From contig CAADVA010000008.1 of the NCBI GenBank assembly GCA_900752345.1, positions 1 to 5,818 of the forward strand: 5,818 bases of DNA. Direction: 5' to 3'. Source of the stretch: an uncultured Collinsella sp. (lineage in GTDB: Bacteria > Actinomycetota > Coriobacteriia > Coriobacteriales > Coriobacteriaceae). Below, piece after piece: positions 1-5,501 of this stretch. Position 1 is the stretch's first letter, and each line of letters opens with the position of its first letter. The translations under genes and the position numbers were made by a program. The notes under the pieces are model-generated. The model did not search any database. It was not told the DNA's origin and saw only the letters and a program-made list of their open reading frames with translations.

Positions 1-298
1 CTTGCGGATGAAGGTATCGTTAATATCGGGCGGCAGGGCGCAGGCCACCGCGCCGCGGCGGGCAAACACCAGCACAAAAGGGCACTGGCCGACGCCGGCG
101 GGGGAGGGGGGCGCGGTTTTCTGCCGCGCCCCCATGCAGGGGGCGAGCCTGACGCTCTTTGCCAACACCACATCTATGAAAGACCGGGCGCGCGCCGAGG
201 AACTCGAGGCGGCGTGCGATGAACTACTAGATACGTGGCTGCCGCGCGCCGATGCACTGGCGCGCCGTGCTGCTGACGCCGCAAGGAAGAGGGGATAG
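1..298 (+). CDS. fchA: C-terminal part of a methenyl-THF cyclohydrolase/cyclodeaminase (FchA-like), apparently frameshifted
   Basis: The gene enters from the left edge and stops at TAG 296-298. The last ~50 codons (frame of position 2) read GASLTLFANTTSMKDRARAE and then an Ala/Leu/Glu-rich helix. This resembles the C-terminal end of the formimino-THF cyclodeaminase/FchA family, where a small-residue helix is followed by an N-x-x-S-[IM]-K-D turn and a long terminal helix. FchA-type enzymes hydrolyse 5,10-methenyl-THF to 10-formyl-THF in the cytoplasm. Upstream of about position 100 this frame becomes implausible (rare gta, tta, ata codons), whereas the frame of position 1 reads GKHQHKRALADAG, similar to the family's G-N-x-N-x-x-x-D-A-G segment. 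The two frames meet in the G-rich run 97-111, so an indel there (mutation or assembly error) is likely. The gene ends 2 bases before folD, indicating one operon. The family call rests on memory of the family, without alignment. Confidence 0.6.
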   Translation, partial: LRMKVSLISGGRAQATAPRRANTSTKGHWPTPAGEGGAVFCRAPMQGASLTLFANTTSMKDRARAEELEAACDELLDTWLPRADALARRAADAARKRG

Positions 299-300
299 CC

Positions 301-1155
301 ATGGCCGAACTGCTCAAGGGTGCTCCCGTTGCCCGCGCTTTGACCGAGGAACTTGCCGCTCGTTGCGCCGCCCTGCGCGAACAGGGCATCGTGCCGACAC
401 TGGCCATCGTTCGTGTGGGCGAGCGCGAGGACGACCTGTCCTACGAGCGCGGCGCCCTCAAGCGCTGCGAGAAGATTGGCATTGAGGCTCGCCGCGTTTT
501 GCTTCCCGCCGATGTTTCACAGGACGAGCTGTTGGCGGCTATTAAGGACATCAATGCCGACCCCGCTGTTCACGGCTGCCTGATGTTTCGTCCGTTGCCC
601 GCTGGGCTTGACGAGGATGCAGTTGCCGCGGCACTCGAGCCCGCCAAGGATGTTGACTCCATGACGCCGGCCTCGCTGCTCACCACGCTTTCGGGGCGAG
701 GCGAGGGCTTTGCTCCTTGCACGGCAGAAGCCGTGTTGGCGTTGCTGGACCATTACAGCGTTGAGCTGGATGGGGCCAAGGTCGCGGTCGTCGGTCGGTC
801 GCTCGTGATTGGCCGTCCCGTTGCCGCCATGCTTACGGCTCGCAATGCCACGGTGACGATGTGCCATACGCATACGCGCGACTTGGCTGCCGAGTGCCGT
901 GCGGCTGATATTGTGGTTGCGGCCGTTGGACGCGCACGCACGATTGGCGCGGATGCGGTTCGCGAGGGCCAGACGATCATCGATGTGGGCATTAACTGGG
1001 ACGAGGCCGCTGGCAAGCTGGTCGGTGATGTCGATTTTGATGCTGCGCAACCGATCGTTGGCGCAATTACTCCGGTGCCGGGCGGCGTGGGGGCTGTGAC
1101 CACCGCGATTCTCGCCAAGCACGTGATCGAGGCGGCGGAGCGCGCATCGAAATAG
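301..1155 (+). CDS. folD: FolD, methylene-THF dehydrogenase, probably lacking cyclohydrolase activity
   Basis: A 284-residue cytosolic enzyme of one-carbon metabolism, the usual FolD length. The family oxidises 5,10-methylene-THF with NAD(P)+ and usually also hydrolyses methenyl-THF to 10-formyl-THF. Visible marks are Tyr48 of the folate site, KDVDS at 116-120 with the conserved Asp119, PCT at 139-141, the dinucleotide-binding GRSLVIGRP at 165-173 and PGGVG at 260-264. Two catalytic positions are changed. Aligning YERGALKRCEKIG (48-60) with the classic Y-V-x-x-K-x-K-x-C segment puts Ala52 where the catalytic Lys (E. coli Lys56) belongs. The Q-L-P-L-P motif reads F-R-P-L-P (96-100), so the partner Gln is Phe96. 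Known Lys56 mutants lose cyclohydrolase but keep dehydrogenase activity, so I infer a monofunctional dehydrogenase. The FchA-like gene just upstream would supply the missing step. Start ATG 301 has a purine-rich ribosome site, AAGGAAGAGGGG, at 283-294. Confidence 0.95.
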   Translation: MAELLKGAPVARALTEELAARCAALREQGIVPTLAIVRVGEREDDLSYERGALKRCEKIGIEARRVLLPADVSQDELLAAIKDINADPAVHGCLMFRPLPAGLDEDAVAAALEPAKDVDSMTPASLLTTLSGRGEGFAPCTAEAVLALLDHYSVELDGAKVAVVGRSLVIGRPVAAMLTARNATVTMCHTHTRDLAAECRAADIVVAAVGRARTIGADAVREGQTIIDVGINWDEAAGKLVGDVDFDAAQPIVGAITPVPGGVGAVTTAILAKHVIEAAERASK

Positions 1156-1180
1156 TCGTTTTTGACCACAGGGGTTGCCG

Positions 1181-1202
1181 GGGCGGCTGTTTCGCCCTTT
1201 TT
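1181..1202 (+). terminator. Intrinsic terminator after folD
   Basis: GGGCG (1181-1185) pairs with CGCCC (1193-1197) around a 7-base loop, followed directly by five T (1198-1202); G1180 can add a G-U pair. It lies 25 bases after the folD stop and separates the folate genes from the dipeptidase. The stem is short, so read-through is possible. Confidence 0.65.
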
Positions 1203-1243
1203 GCGCCGAAGCGATACACTGTTGCCGTTTGATTTCTTCGCTC

Positions 1244-1250
1244 AAGGAGG
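1244..1250 (+). promoter_or_regulatory. Ribosome binding site that fixes the C69 dipeptidase start
   Basis: AAGGAGG is a near-perfect Shine-Dalgarno sequence. It abuts the ATG at 1251 with no spacer, so that codon cannot easily be used, but sits 6 bases before the ATG at 1257. This favours 1257 and gives the protein start M-P-C-T-T, as expected for a family whose nucleophile is a near-terminal cysteine. Confidence 0.8.
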
Positions 1251-1256
1251 ATGCGC

Positions 1257-2780
1257 ATGCCGTGCACAACGATTTTGGTTGGTAAGAACGCGAGCTACGA
1301 CGGGTCGACGCTTGTCGCCCGCAACGAGGACTCGTCCAACGGGGTGTTTGAGCCCAAGCGCATGCGCGTGGTGCACCCCGACGAGCAGCCGCGTGTCTAC
1401 ACGAGCGTTCTGAGCCACCTGACCGTTGAGCTGCCCGATAATCCCATGCGCTACACAAGCGTCCCTGACGTTGTCCCAGGCCATGGCATTTGGGCCGAGG
1501 CCGGCTTCAACGAGCTCAACGTTGGCATGTCCGCAACTGAGACGCTCACCACCAACGAGCGCGTCCGCGGCGCCGATCCGCTCGTGGACTACGTGCCCGC
1601 CAAGGGCAACGAGGGCGAGGACGGCTATGTTCCGGCGCAGCCCGGCGGTCTGGGCGAGGAGGACATGGTGACCCTGGTGCTGCCGTATGCCAAGTCCGCT
1701 CGCGACGGCGTGCGCATCCTGGGCGAGCTGCTCGAGCGCTACGGTACCTACGAGAACAATGGCATCGCCTTTAGTGACGTTGACGAGATCTGGTGGCTCG
1801 AGACCATCGGCGGGCATCACTGGATCGCCAAGCGCGTGCCCGACGACGCCTATGTGACCATGCCTAACCAGCTGGGTATCGACAGCTTTGACCTGGACGA
1901 TGCCGAGGGCGCCCAGGTCGACCACATGTGCTCTGCCGACCTGCGCTCCTGGATGGCCGAGTGGCATCTGGACCTGACGCTGGGCGTTAAGGGCGACGGT
2001 CCCGCCGCGGTCTTTAACCCGCGCGAGGCCTTTGGCTCGCACAGCGACAGCGACCACGTCTACAACACGCCGCGCGCCTGGTACATGCAACGCTGCCTCA
2101 ACCCCAGCGATGTGTGGGACGGTCCCGAGGCCGACTACACGCCCGAGAGCGACGACATCCCCTGGAGCCGCGTGCCCGAGCGCAAGGTGACCCTCGAGGA
2201 CATTAAGTACGTGCTTTCGAGCCACTACCAGGGCACGGAGTACGATTGCTACGGCAGCAAGGGCACGCCCGCCACGCGCGGTGCCTATCGTCCCATCGGC
2301 ATCAACCGCAACAGTCAGCTCGCCGTGCTGCAGCTGCGTCCCTATGTACAGCCGGCGTATCGCGCCGTGCAGTGGATGGCGTTTGGCTCTAACTCGTTTA
2401 ACGCGCTCGTGCCGCTGTACGCCAATGTCGAGACCATGCCCGAGTACTATGCCGACACGCAGGCTCGCGTGACGTCCGAGAATTTCTATTGGGCAAATCG
2501 CCTGATCGGTGCCTTGGCTGATGTTCGCTTCCATGAGTGCGGTCGCGCGGTCGAGGATTATCAGGAGAAGGTCGGCGGCATGGGCCACAAGCAGATTCAC
2601 GACGTTGACGCTGCCGTTGCCGCGCTGCCCGAGGCCGAGGTGCCTGCCGAGCTCGCCCGCGCCAACGAGGCCTTTGCCGAGCTCGTGCGCGTGGAGACCG
2701 ACGCCCTGTTGGGCAAGGTGCTCTACACCACGAGCTGCGCCATGAAGAACTCCTTCGCGATGAACGACAACGTAAGGTAA
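1257..2780 (+). CDS. C69-family dipeptidase (Ntn-hydrolase fold)
   Basis: A 507-residue cytosolic peptidase of the PepD/U34 (MEROPS C69) family. These are N-terminal-nucleophile hydrolases that cleave a broad range of dipeptides and supply free amino acids. Seen in sequence: MPCTTILVGKNASYDGSTLV, with Cys3 as the expected nucleophile, NED at 23-25, the family segment AGFNELNVGMSATET at 82-96, and WWLETIGGHHW at 179-189 followed by VPDDAYVTMPNQ at 194-205, matching the W-x-x-E / G-H / P-D-D / P-N-Q pattern of the family. There is no signal peptide or membrane segment. Start 1257 is preferred over the in-frame ATG at 1251 because of ribosome-site spacing and because it puts Cys at position 3. 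The gene appears to stand alone, with a terminator before it and a hairpin after it. A weak -10-like sequence (TACACT, 1215-1220) has no good -35 partner. No key residue appears to be missing; exact substrates cannot be read from sequence. Confidence 0.93.
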   Translation: MPCTTILVGKNASYDGSTLVARNEDSSNGVFEPKRMRVVHPDEQPRVYTSVLSHLTVELPDNPMRYTSVPDVVPGHGIWAEAGFNELNVGMSATETLTTNERVRGADPLVDYVPAKGNEGEDGYVPAQPGGLGEEDMVTLVLPYAKSARDGVRILGELLERYGTYENNGIAFSDVDEIWWLETIGGHHWIAKRVPDDAYVTMPNQLGIDSFDLDDAEGAQVDHMCSADLRSWMAEWHLDLTLGVKGDGPAAVFNPREAFGSHSDSDHVYNTPRAWYMQRCLNPSDVWDGPEADYTPESDDIPWSRVPERKVTLEDIKYVLSSHYQGTEYDCYGSKGTPATRGAYRPIGINRNSQLAVLQLRPYVQPAYRAVQWMAFGSNSFNALVPLYANVETMPEYYADTQARVTSENFYWANRLIGALADVRFHECGRAVEDYQEKVGGMGHKQIHDVDAAVAALPEAEVPAELARANEAFAELVRVETDALLGKVLYTTSCAMKNSFAMNDNVR

Positions 2781-2798
2781 CGACAACCTTGCAACGAG

Positions 2799-2837
2799 CG
2801 AGCGGGACAAACGCCGTCAAAGGCTTTGCCCCGCTCG
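2799..2837 (+). terminator. Long imperfect hairpin after the dipeptidase gene, possible terminator
   Basis: CGAGCGGG (2799-2806) pairs perfectly with CCCGCTCG (2830-2837). Inside, after an A/C mismatch, CAAA (2808-2811) pairs with TTTG (2825-2828), then after a bulged C, GCC (2813-2815) pairs with GGC (2822-2824), leaving a 6-base loop. This gives about 15 pairs, 18 bases after the stop codon. The following sequence (ATTCCTATCTT) is only modestly T-rich, so this may be a weak terminator or an mRNA 3'-end stabiliser rather than a classic intrinsic terminator. Confidence 0.5.
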
Positions 2838-2918
2838 ATTCCTATCTTGGCGGTAAAACGATTTTGTGTCGTTCGCTCAATCTTGGGTACAAGAAGGCCA
2901 ATGCAGTTGTTCACGATT

Positions 2919-2922
2919 GGAG
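2919..2922 (+). promoter_or_regulatory. Ribosome binding site that fixes the phasin-like gene start
   Basis: GGAG lies 6 bases before the ATG at 2929. The open frame extends back to a GTG at 2866, but the extra 21 residues are rich in Cys, Gln and Trp, unlike the rest of the protein, and that GTG has no purine-rich site before it. A second ATG at 2935 is 12 bases from GGAG, too far. Confidence 0.6.
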
Positions 2923-2928
2923 CCAACC

Positions 2929-3345
2929 ATGGTTATGAAATTCGATCAGCTTGTTAACGGTGCCATCAACGTGGGCTTCGGCGCCGCTGCCGTTGCCGTC
3001 GAGGGCGGCAAGAAGGTCCTTGACGACCTCAATACTAAGGGCGAGCAGGTCCGCAAGGACGCCGGCACCCCCGATATCGCCCGCAGCGTGTCCGATATGT
3101 TCGAGCAGGCCGGTGGCACCATCTCCGACCTGACCGAGCGCCTGGGCATGCAGGGCGAGACTGCGGCACAGCGCGTGCTCGACGAGCTCATCCTGGCCCG
3201 CGTCCGCGTCATGACCGCCCCCGAGCGCACGGCCTTCCTGGCCCATGTGCGCGACATCGTCGACTCGGTCGAGGACAACGTGACCTCGGTGCCCGTCGAG
3301 TCCGTTGAGCCCGACGATGCAGAGGACACCGAAGAGGCCGAGTAG
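2929..3345 (+). CDS. Small phasin-like helical protein upstream of ABC1 kinase
   Basis: A 138-residue acidic protein without signal peptide or clear membrane segment. Residues ~1-45 form a short hydrophobic, Gly/Ala-rich stretch (INVGFGAAAVAVEGGKKVLD) followed by charged residues. This is the pattern of the phasin/PhaI-like small proteins of Firmicutes and Actinobacteria, where a hydrophobic L-G-x-G-A helix precedes a K/E-rich coiled coil. The middle contains a predicted amphipathic helix (VSDMFEQAGGTISDLTERLG). The C-terminal ~20 residues are almost all Glu, Asp, Val, Ser and Pro and are probably disordered. True phasins coat polyhydroxyalkanoate granules, but nothing here suggests PHA synthesis. 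The partner is more likely the kinase 8 bases downstream, since similar small proteins precede ABC1 kinases in other anaerobes (from memory). The gene is real by codon use, operon position and ribosome site; its function is unknown. Confidence 0.8.
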   Translation: MVMKFDQLVNGAINVGFGAAAVAVEGGKKVLDDLNTKGEQVRKDAGTPDIARSVSDMFEQAGGTISDLTERLGMQGETAAQRVLDELILARVRVMTAPERTAFLAHVRDIVDSVEDNVTSVPVESVEPDDAEDTEEAE

Positions 3346-3353
3346 CAGCGCAG

Positions 3354-5117
3354 ATGGCAGATTCCACTACCGATTACAACAATCTAGATCCCTTGGCTGA
3401 CGAGACGGCGGTTGTCGATGAGGTTGAGGCCGCCGTCTCGGGCGCTCGCAAGAAGCCGCGCGCTGTCGATATGGTCCCTGAGGAGCCCGACGCGATGGCG
3501 CCGGACGAGGAGTATCAGCTCACGCCGGCAGGTCGCCGCGAACGCATCGGTCAGATCGTTCGCCTGATCAAAAAGTACCGCGTGTGGGATAACCTTACGC
3601 CGGTACGCCTGCGCCGCCTGCTCGAAGAGCTCGGCCCCATGTTCGTCAAGATGGGGCAGATCCTGGCCAACCGCTCCGAGATTTTGCCGCAGCGGTTTTG
3701 CGACGAGCTGCGTCGCCTGCGCTCCGACGTAGAGCCGGTGCCGTATGAGGTAGTGCTCCGCTGTCTGGAAGAGGAATACGGCCAGCGCCTGGGGCAGATG
3801 TTCGACGCGATCGACCCCAACCCGCTCGGTAGTGCATCGCTCGCGCAGGTACACCGTGCCCGCCTGGTGACGGGCGAGGACGTGGCCGTTAAGGTACAGC
3901 GCCCCGGCGCGCAGCAGGTTATGGCGCAGGACATCGACATCATTCGCTCGGTGGTGCGCATCGTCTCAAAGTTCGTCAACACCGATCAGTTTGTTGACCT
4001 GCACGGTGTGGTCGAAGAGCTGTGGACCTCGTTTCGCGAGGAGACCAACTTTTTGGCCGAGGCCAAAAACCTCAACGATTTCTATGACTTCCACAAAAGC
4101 GTGCACGGCGTGTCGTGTCCCAAATCCTACCTGGACCTTTGCACCGAGCATGTTGTGGTCATGGACTACATTGACGGTATCTCGATTGCCGATCCCAAAC
4201 GACTGGCAGCCGAGGGTTATGACTTGGAAAAGATTGGCGCCGCGATCGTCGAGGACTACTCGACGCAGGTGCTCGACGACGGCTTTTTCCATGCCGACCC
4301 GCATGCGGGAAACATCATCCTCAAGGACGGCATTGTCTACTTTATCGACCTAGGCATGGTTGGGCGCATGTCGAGTCACGACCGCGGTATCGTCAAGGAC
4401 ATGATTTTCGCCGTGGCCGAGGGCGACGTGCCCAAGCTCAAGGATTCGCTCATGCGCTTTGCCGTGACGCGCGGCGATTCGGCCGAGCTCGACCATTCGG
4501 CCTTTTTGTCCGACTTGGACTTTATCGTCGCCGACTTTGCGGGTCTTGACCTTAAGGATCTTGATATCGGCGAGTTTTTGACCTCGCTGCTCAATCTGGC
4601 GCGCAAGAACGACGTTGAGCTGCCGAGTGTGGTGACGATGTTCGCCCGCGGCATGGTGACGCTCGAGGGCCTGCTGACCGAGTACATGCCCAACGTCAAC
4701 ATGATCCAGATCATCCAGGCGCACATCAAAAACGAGAAGAGCGCCTATGCGCGCGTCCGCGAAATGGGGCGCGATCTTGCCGCGAGCAGCTATCGCGCGG
4801 CAAAAGGCTCGCTCGAGGCGGCCGAGTATCTGGGCTTGGCGTCGCGCATGCTCACGCGCGGCCAGCTTAAGGTGAACACGCAGATCATGAGCAGCGATAA
4901 GGCGCTGCGACAGCTGGGTGGAATTATCGACCGCATGTCGATGGCAATTGTGATCGCCGGCCTGTTTATCGGTTCGTCGGTGGTGTACTACGCGCGCATC
5001 GAGCCGGTTGTGTTCGGTATCCCGGTCATTGGCTTTATGGGCTACGTGAGCGCGCTGGTGTTGGCGCTGATGCTGGGCCGCGAGATCTGGCGCAACAGTC
5101 ACGGCGGCAAGCGGTAA
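3354..5117 (+). CDS. AarF/UbiB (ABC1/ADCK) family atypical kinase, membrane-anchored
   Basis: A 587-residue protein of the ABC1 family, which supports ubiquinone synthesis in proteobacteria and mitochondria but has undefined roles in quinone-poor anaerobes. Domain order: an acidic, probably disordered N-terminal extension (~1-55); the family-specific KxGQ motif as KMGQ (99-102); the Ala/Ser-rich nucleotide loop GSASLAQVH (159-167); the ATP-binding Lys in VAVK (177-180); EETNFLAEAKN (229-239); the catalytic-loop motif HADPHAGN (313-320) with Asp315 and Asn320; and the metal-binding DLG (332-334) in FIDLGMVGRM. The motif usually reads HADPHPGN; Ala318 replaces Pro. Two hydrophobic segments at ~528-547 and ~553-575 form a C-terminal membrane hairpin. 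All kinase-like catalytic residues are present, so ATP binding or hydrolysis is likely. The ATG has no good ribosome site and lies 8 bases after the previous stop, suggesting translational coupling with the phasin-like gene. The physiological substrate is unknown. Confidence 0.93.
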   Translation: MADSTTDYNNLDPLADETAVVDEVEAAVSGARKKPRAVDMVPEEPDAMAPDEEYQLTPAGRRERIGQIVRLIKKYRVWDNLTPVRLRRLLEELGPMFVKMGQILANRSEILPQRFCDELRRLRSDVEPVPYEVVLRCLEEEYGQRLGQMFDAIDPNPLGSASLAQVHRARLVTGEDVAVKVQRPGAQQVMAQDIDIIRSVVRIVSKFVNTDQFVDLHGVVEELWTSFREETNFLAEAKNLNDFYDFHKSVHGVSCPKSYLDLCTEHVVVMDYIDGISIADPKRLAAEGYDLEKIGAAIVEDYSTQVLDDGFFHADPHAGNIILKDGIVYFIDLGMVGRMSSHDRGIVKDMIFAVAEGDVPKLKDSLMRFAVTRGDSAELDHSAFLSDLDFIVADFAGLDLKDLDIGEFLTSLLNLARKNDVELPSVVTMFARGMVTLEGLLTEYMPNVNMIQIIQAHIKNEKSAYARVREMGRDLAASSYRAAKGSLEAAEYLGLASRMLTRGQLKVNTQIMSSDKALRQLGGIIDRMSMAIVIAGLFIGSSVVYYARIEPVVFGIPVIGFMGYVSALVLALMLGREIWRNSHGGKR

Positions 5118-5121
5118 CGAT

Positions 5122-5139
5122 TTTCCGGGGTTGGGGAAA
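5122..5139 (+). terminator. Short hairpin directly after the ABC1 kinase gene
   Basis: TTTCC (5122-5126) pairs with GGAAA (5135-5139) around an 8-base loop; the following stretch (CGGGTTATTTT) has only a short, delayed T run. It starts 5 bases after the stop codon. This is a weak structure at best, with a much better terminator 60 bases further on. Confidence 0.25.
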
Positions 5140-5202
5140 CGGGTTATTTTGCTCGGCACTCCATCTTCACCCTTTTCTATCGCAAACCATAGCTTTTACC
5201 TT

Positions 5203-5230
5203 GGGCTTCGCCTGTGTGCGGGGCCCTTTT
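5203..5230 (+). terminator. Strong intrinsic terminator of the phasin-like/ABC1 kinase operon
   Basis: GGGCTTCGC (5203-5211) pairs with GCGGGGCCC (5218-5226), 9 pairs including two G-U, around a 6-base loop, followed at once by TTTT (5227-5230). It ends the operon upstream and insulates the riboswitch-controlled gene downstream. Confidence 0.75.
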
Positions 5231-5256
5231 GCGTGATACCATACTGACAGTAATAA
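5229..5256 (+). promoter_or_regulatory. Candidate promoter for the cobalamin riboswitch transcript
   Basis: TTGCGT (5229-5234) and TAATAA (5251-5256) are separated by 16 bases and resemble sigma-70-type -35 and -10 elements. The predicted transcript start, near 5263, falls just ahead of the riboswitch P1 stem at 5267, which fits well. The -35 overlaps the T run of the preceding terminator. An alternative -10, CATACT (5240-5245), has no good -35 partner. Confidence 0.45.
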
Positions 5257-5266
5257 TCGATGGCCT

Positions 5267-5439
5267 AGATGGTGGTGCGGAGACGCACGAATGCGCGGTT
5301 TTCCTGCGCGTTTGGGAGAATCGGGGTGCAAGTCCCCGGCTGTACCAGTAACCGTAATTCCTCTTGGTCCGGGATGGTCGCGTCGCAGATCGGACGGCGC
5401 GCCCGGGTCGTTAAGGTTAAGTCGGATCGCCTCCCATCT
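5267..5439 (+). promoter_or_regulatory. Cobalamin (B12) riboswitch
   Basis: The conserved core is readable: GGGAGAATCGGGGTGCAAGT starting at 5314, then CCCCGGCTGTACCAGTAACC (5334-5353), matching the family pattern GGGAA-x-GGTG-AAA-TCC-x-x-GCTG-x-CC-x-x-x-AACTGT. A B12-box variant, AAGTCGGATCGCC, lies at 5419-5431. Closing stem P1 is AGATGG (5267-5272) with CCATCT (5434-5439). Within it are a GTGCG/CGCAC hairpin with a GAGA tetraloop (5275-5288) and a GCGCGG/CC-T-GCGC hairpin (5293-5309). A peripheral GC-rich arm occupies roughly 5365-5408. Such elements bind adenosyl- or aquo/methylcobalamin and usually reduce expression of B12 uptake or synthesis genes, or of B12-independent alternatives, when B12 is plentiful. 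Here the controlled gene starts 62 bases after P1. Which cobalamin form binds cannot be told by eye. Confidence 0.9.
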
Positions 5440-5501
5440 TGCGCGCGGCCGCGGCGCATGCTGCCGGTACGCGTTGGGCTCTGGAGGGAAGGAGGACCCC
5501 G
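5440..5501 (+). promoter_or_regulatory. Probable riboswitch expression platform
   Basis: This GC-rich linker between aptamer and start codon can form a hairpin: CGCG-CGGC (5442-5449) pairs with GCCG (5463-5466) and CGCG (5470-5473), with a 3-base bulge. No T run follows, so it is not an intrinsic terminator, and control is more likely at translation initiation. CCTCC (5430-5434), at the 3' edge of the aptamer, is complementary to GGAGG in the ribosome site (5483-5487 or 5491-5495), so alternative pairing is possible. The switching mechanism is an inference. Confidence 0.45.
5489..5495 (+). promoter_or_regulatory. Ribosome binding site of the exported protein
   Basis: AAGGAGG lies 6 bases before the ATG at 5502, ideal spacing, and part of a longer purine run beginning at 5483. 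It decides in favour of 5502 over the downstream in-frame ATG at 5583, whose upstream GGGGGA is a poorer and too-close site. Confidence 0.8.

Noticed and set aside
1162..1220. TTGACC at 1162 or TACACT at 1215 as promoter parts for the dipeptidase gene
   Set aside because: They are 47 bases apart, and neither has a good partner at 16-18 bases.
1251..1256. ATG at 1251 as the dipeptidase start
   Set aside because: It touches the Shine-Dalgarno sequence without a spacer and would move the nucleophile cysteine to position 5.
1242..2810. A 522-codon open frame on the minus strand opposite the dipeptidase gene
   Set aside because: It mirrors the C69 gene, which has clear family motifs and a ribosome site. 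The minus-strand protein is His/Val/Ala/Gly-rich without recognisable motifs, a typical reverse shadow of high-GC coding sequence.
2864..2893. Promoter-like pair TTGTGT and TACAAG with 18-base spacing ahead of the phasin-like gene
   Set aside because: Both elements match consensus poorly and no other evidence supports them; a promoter probably exists in 2838-2918 but I cannot place it.
2866..2928. GTG start at 2866 for the phasin-like protein
   Set aside because: It has no ribosome site and adds a Cys/Gln/Trp-containing stretch unlike the rest; ATG 2929 has GGAG at proper spacing.
4350..5159. A 269-codon minus-strand open frame opposite the ABC1 kinase
   Set aside because: Composition (His, Arg, Ala, Asp-rich) and lack of motifs mark it as a shadow of the kinase gene.
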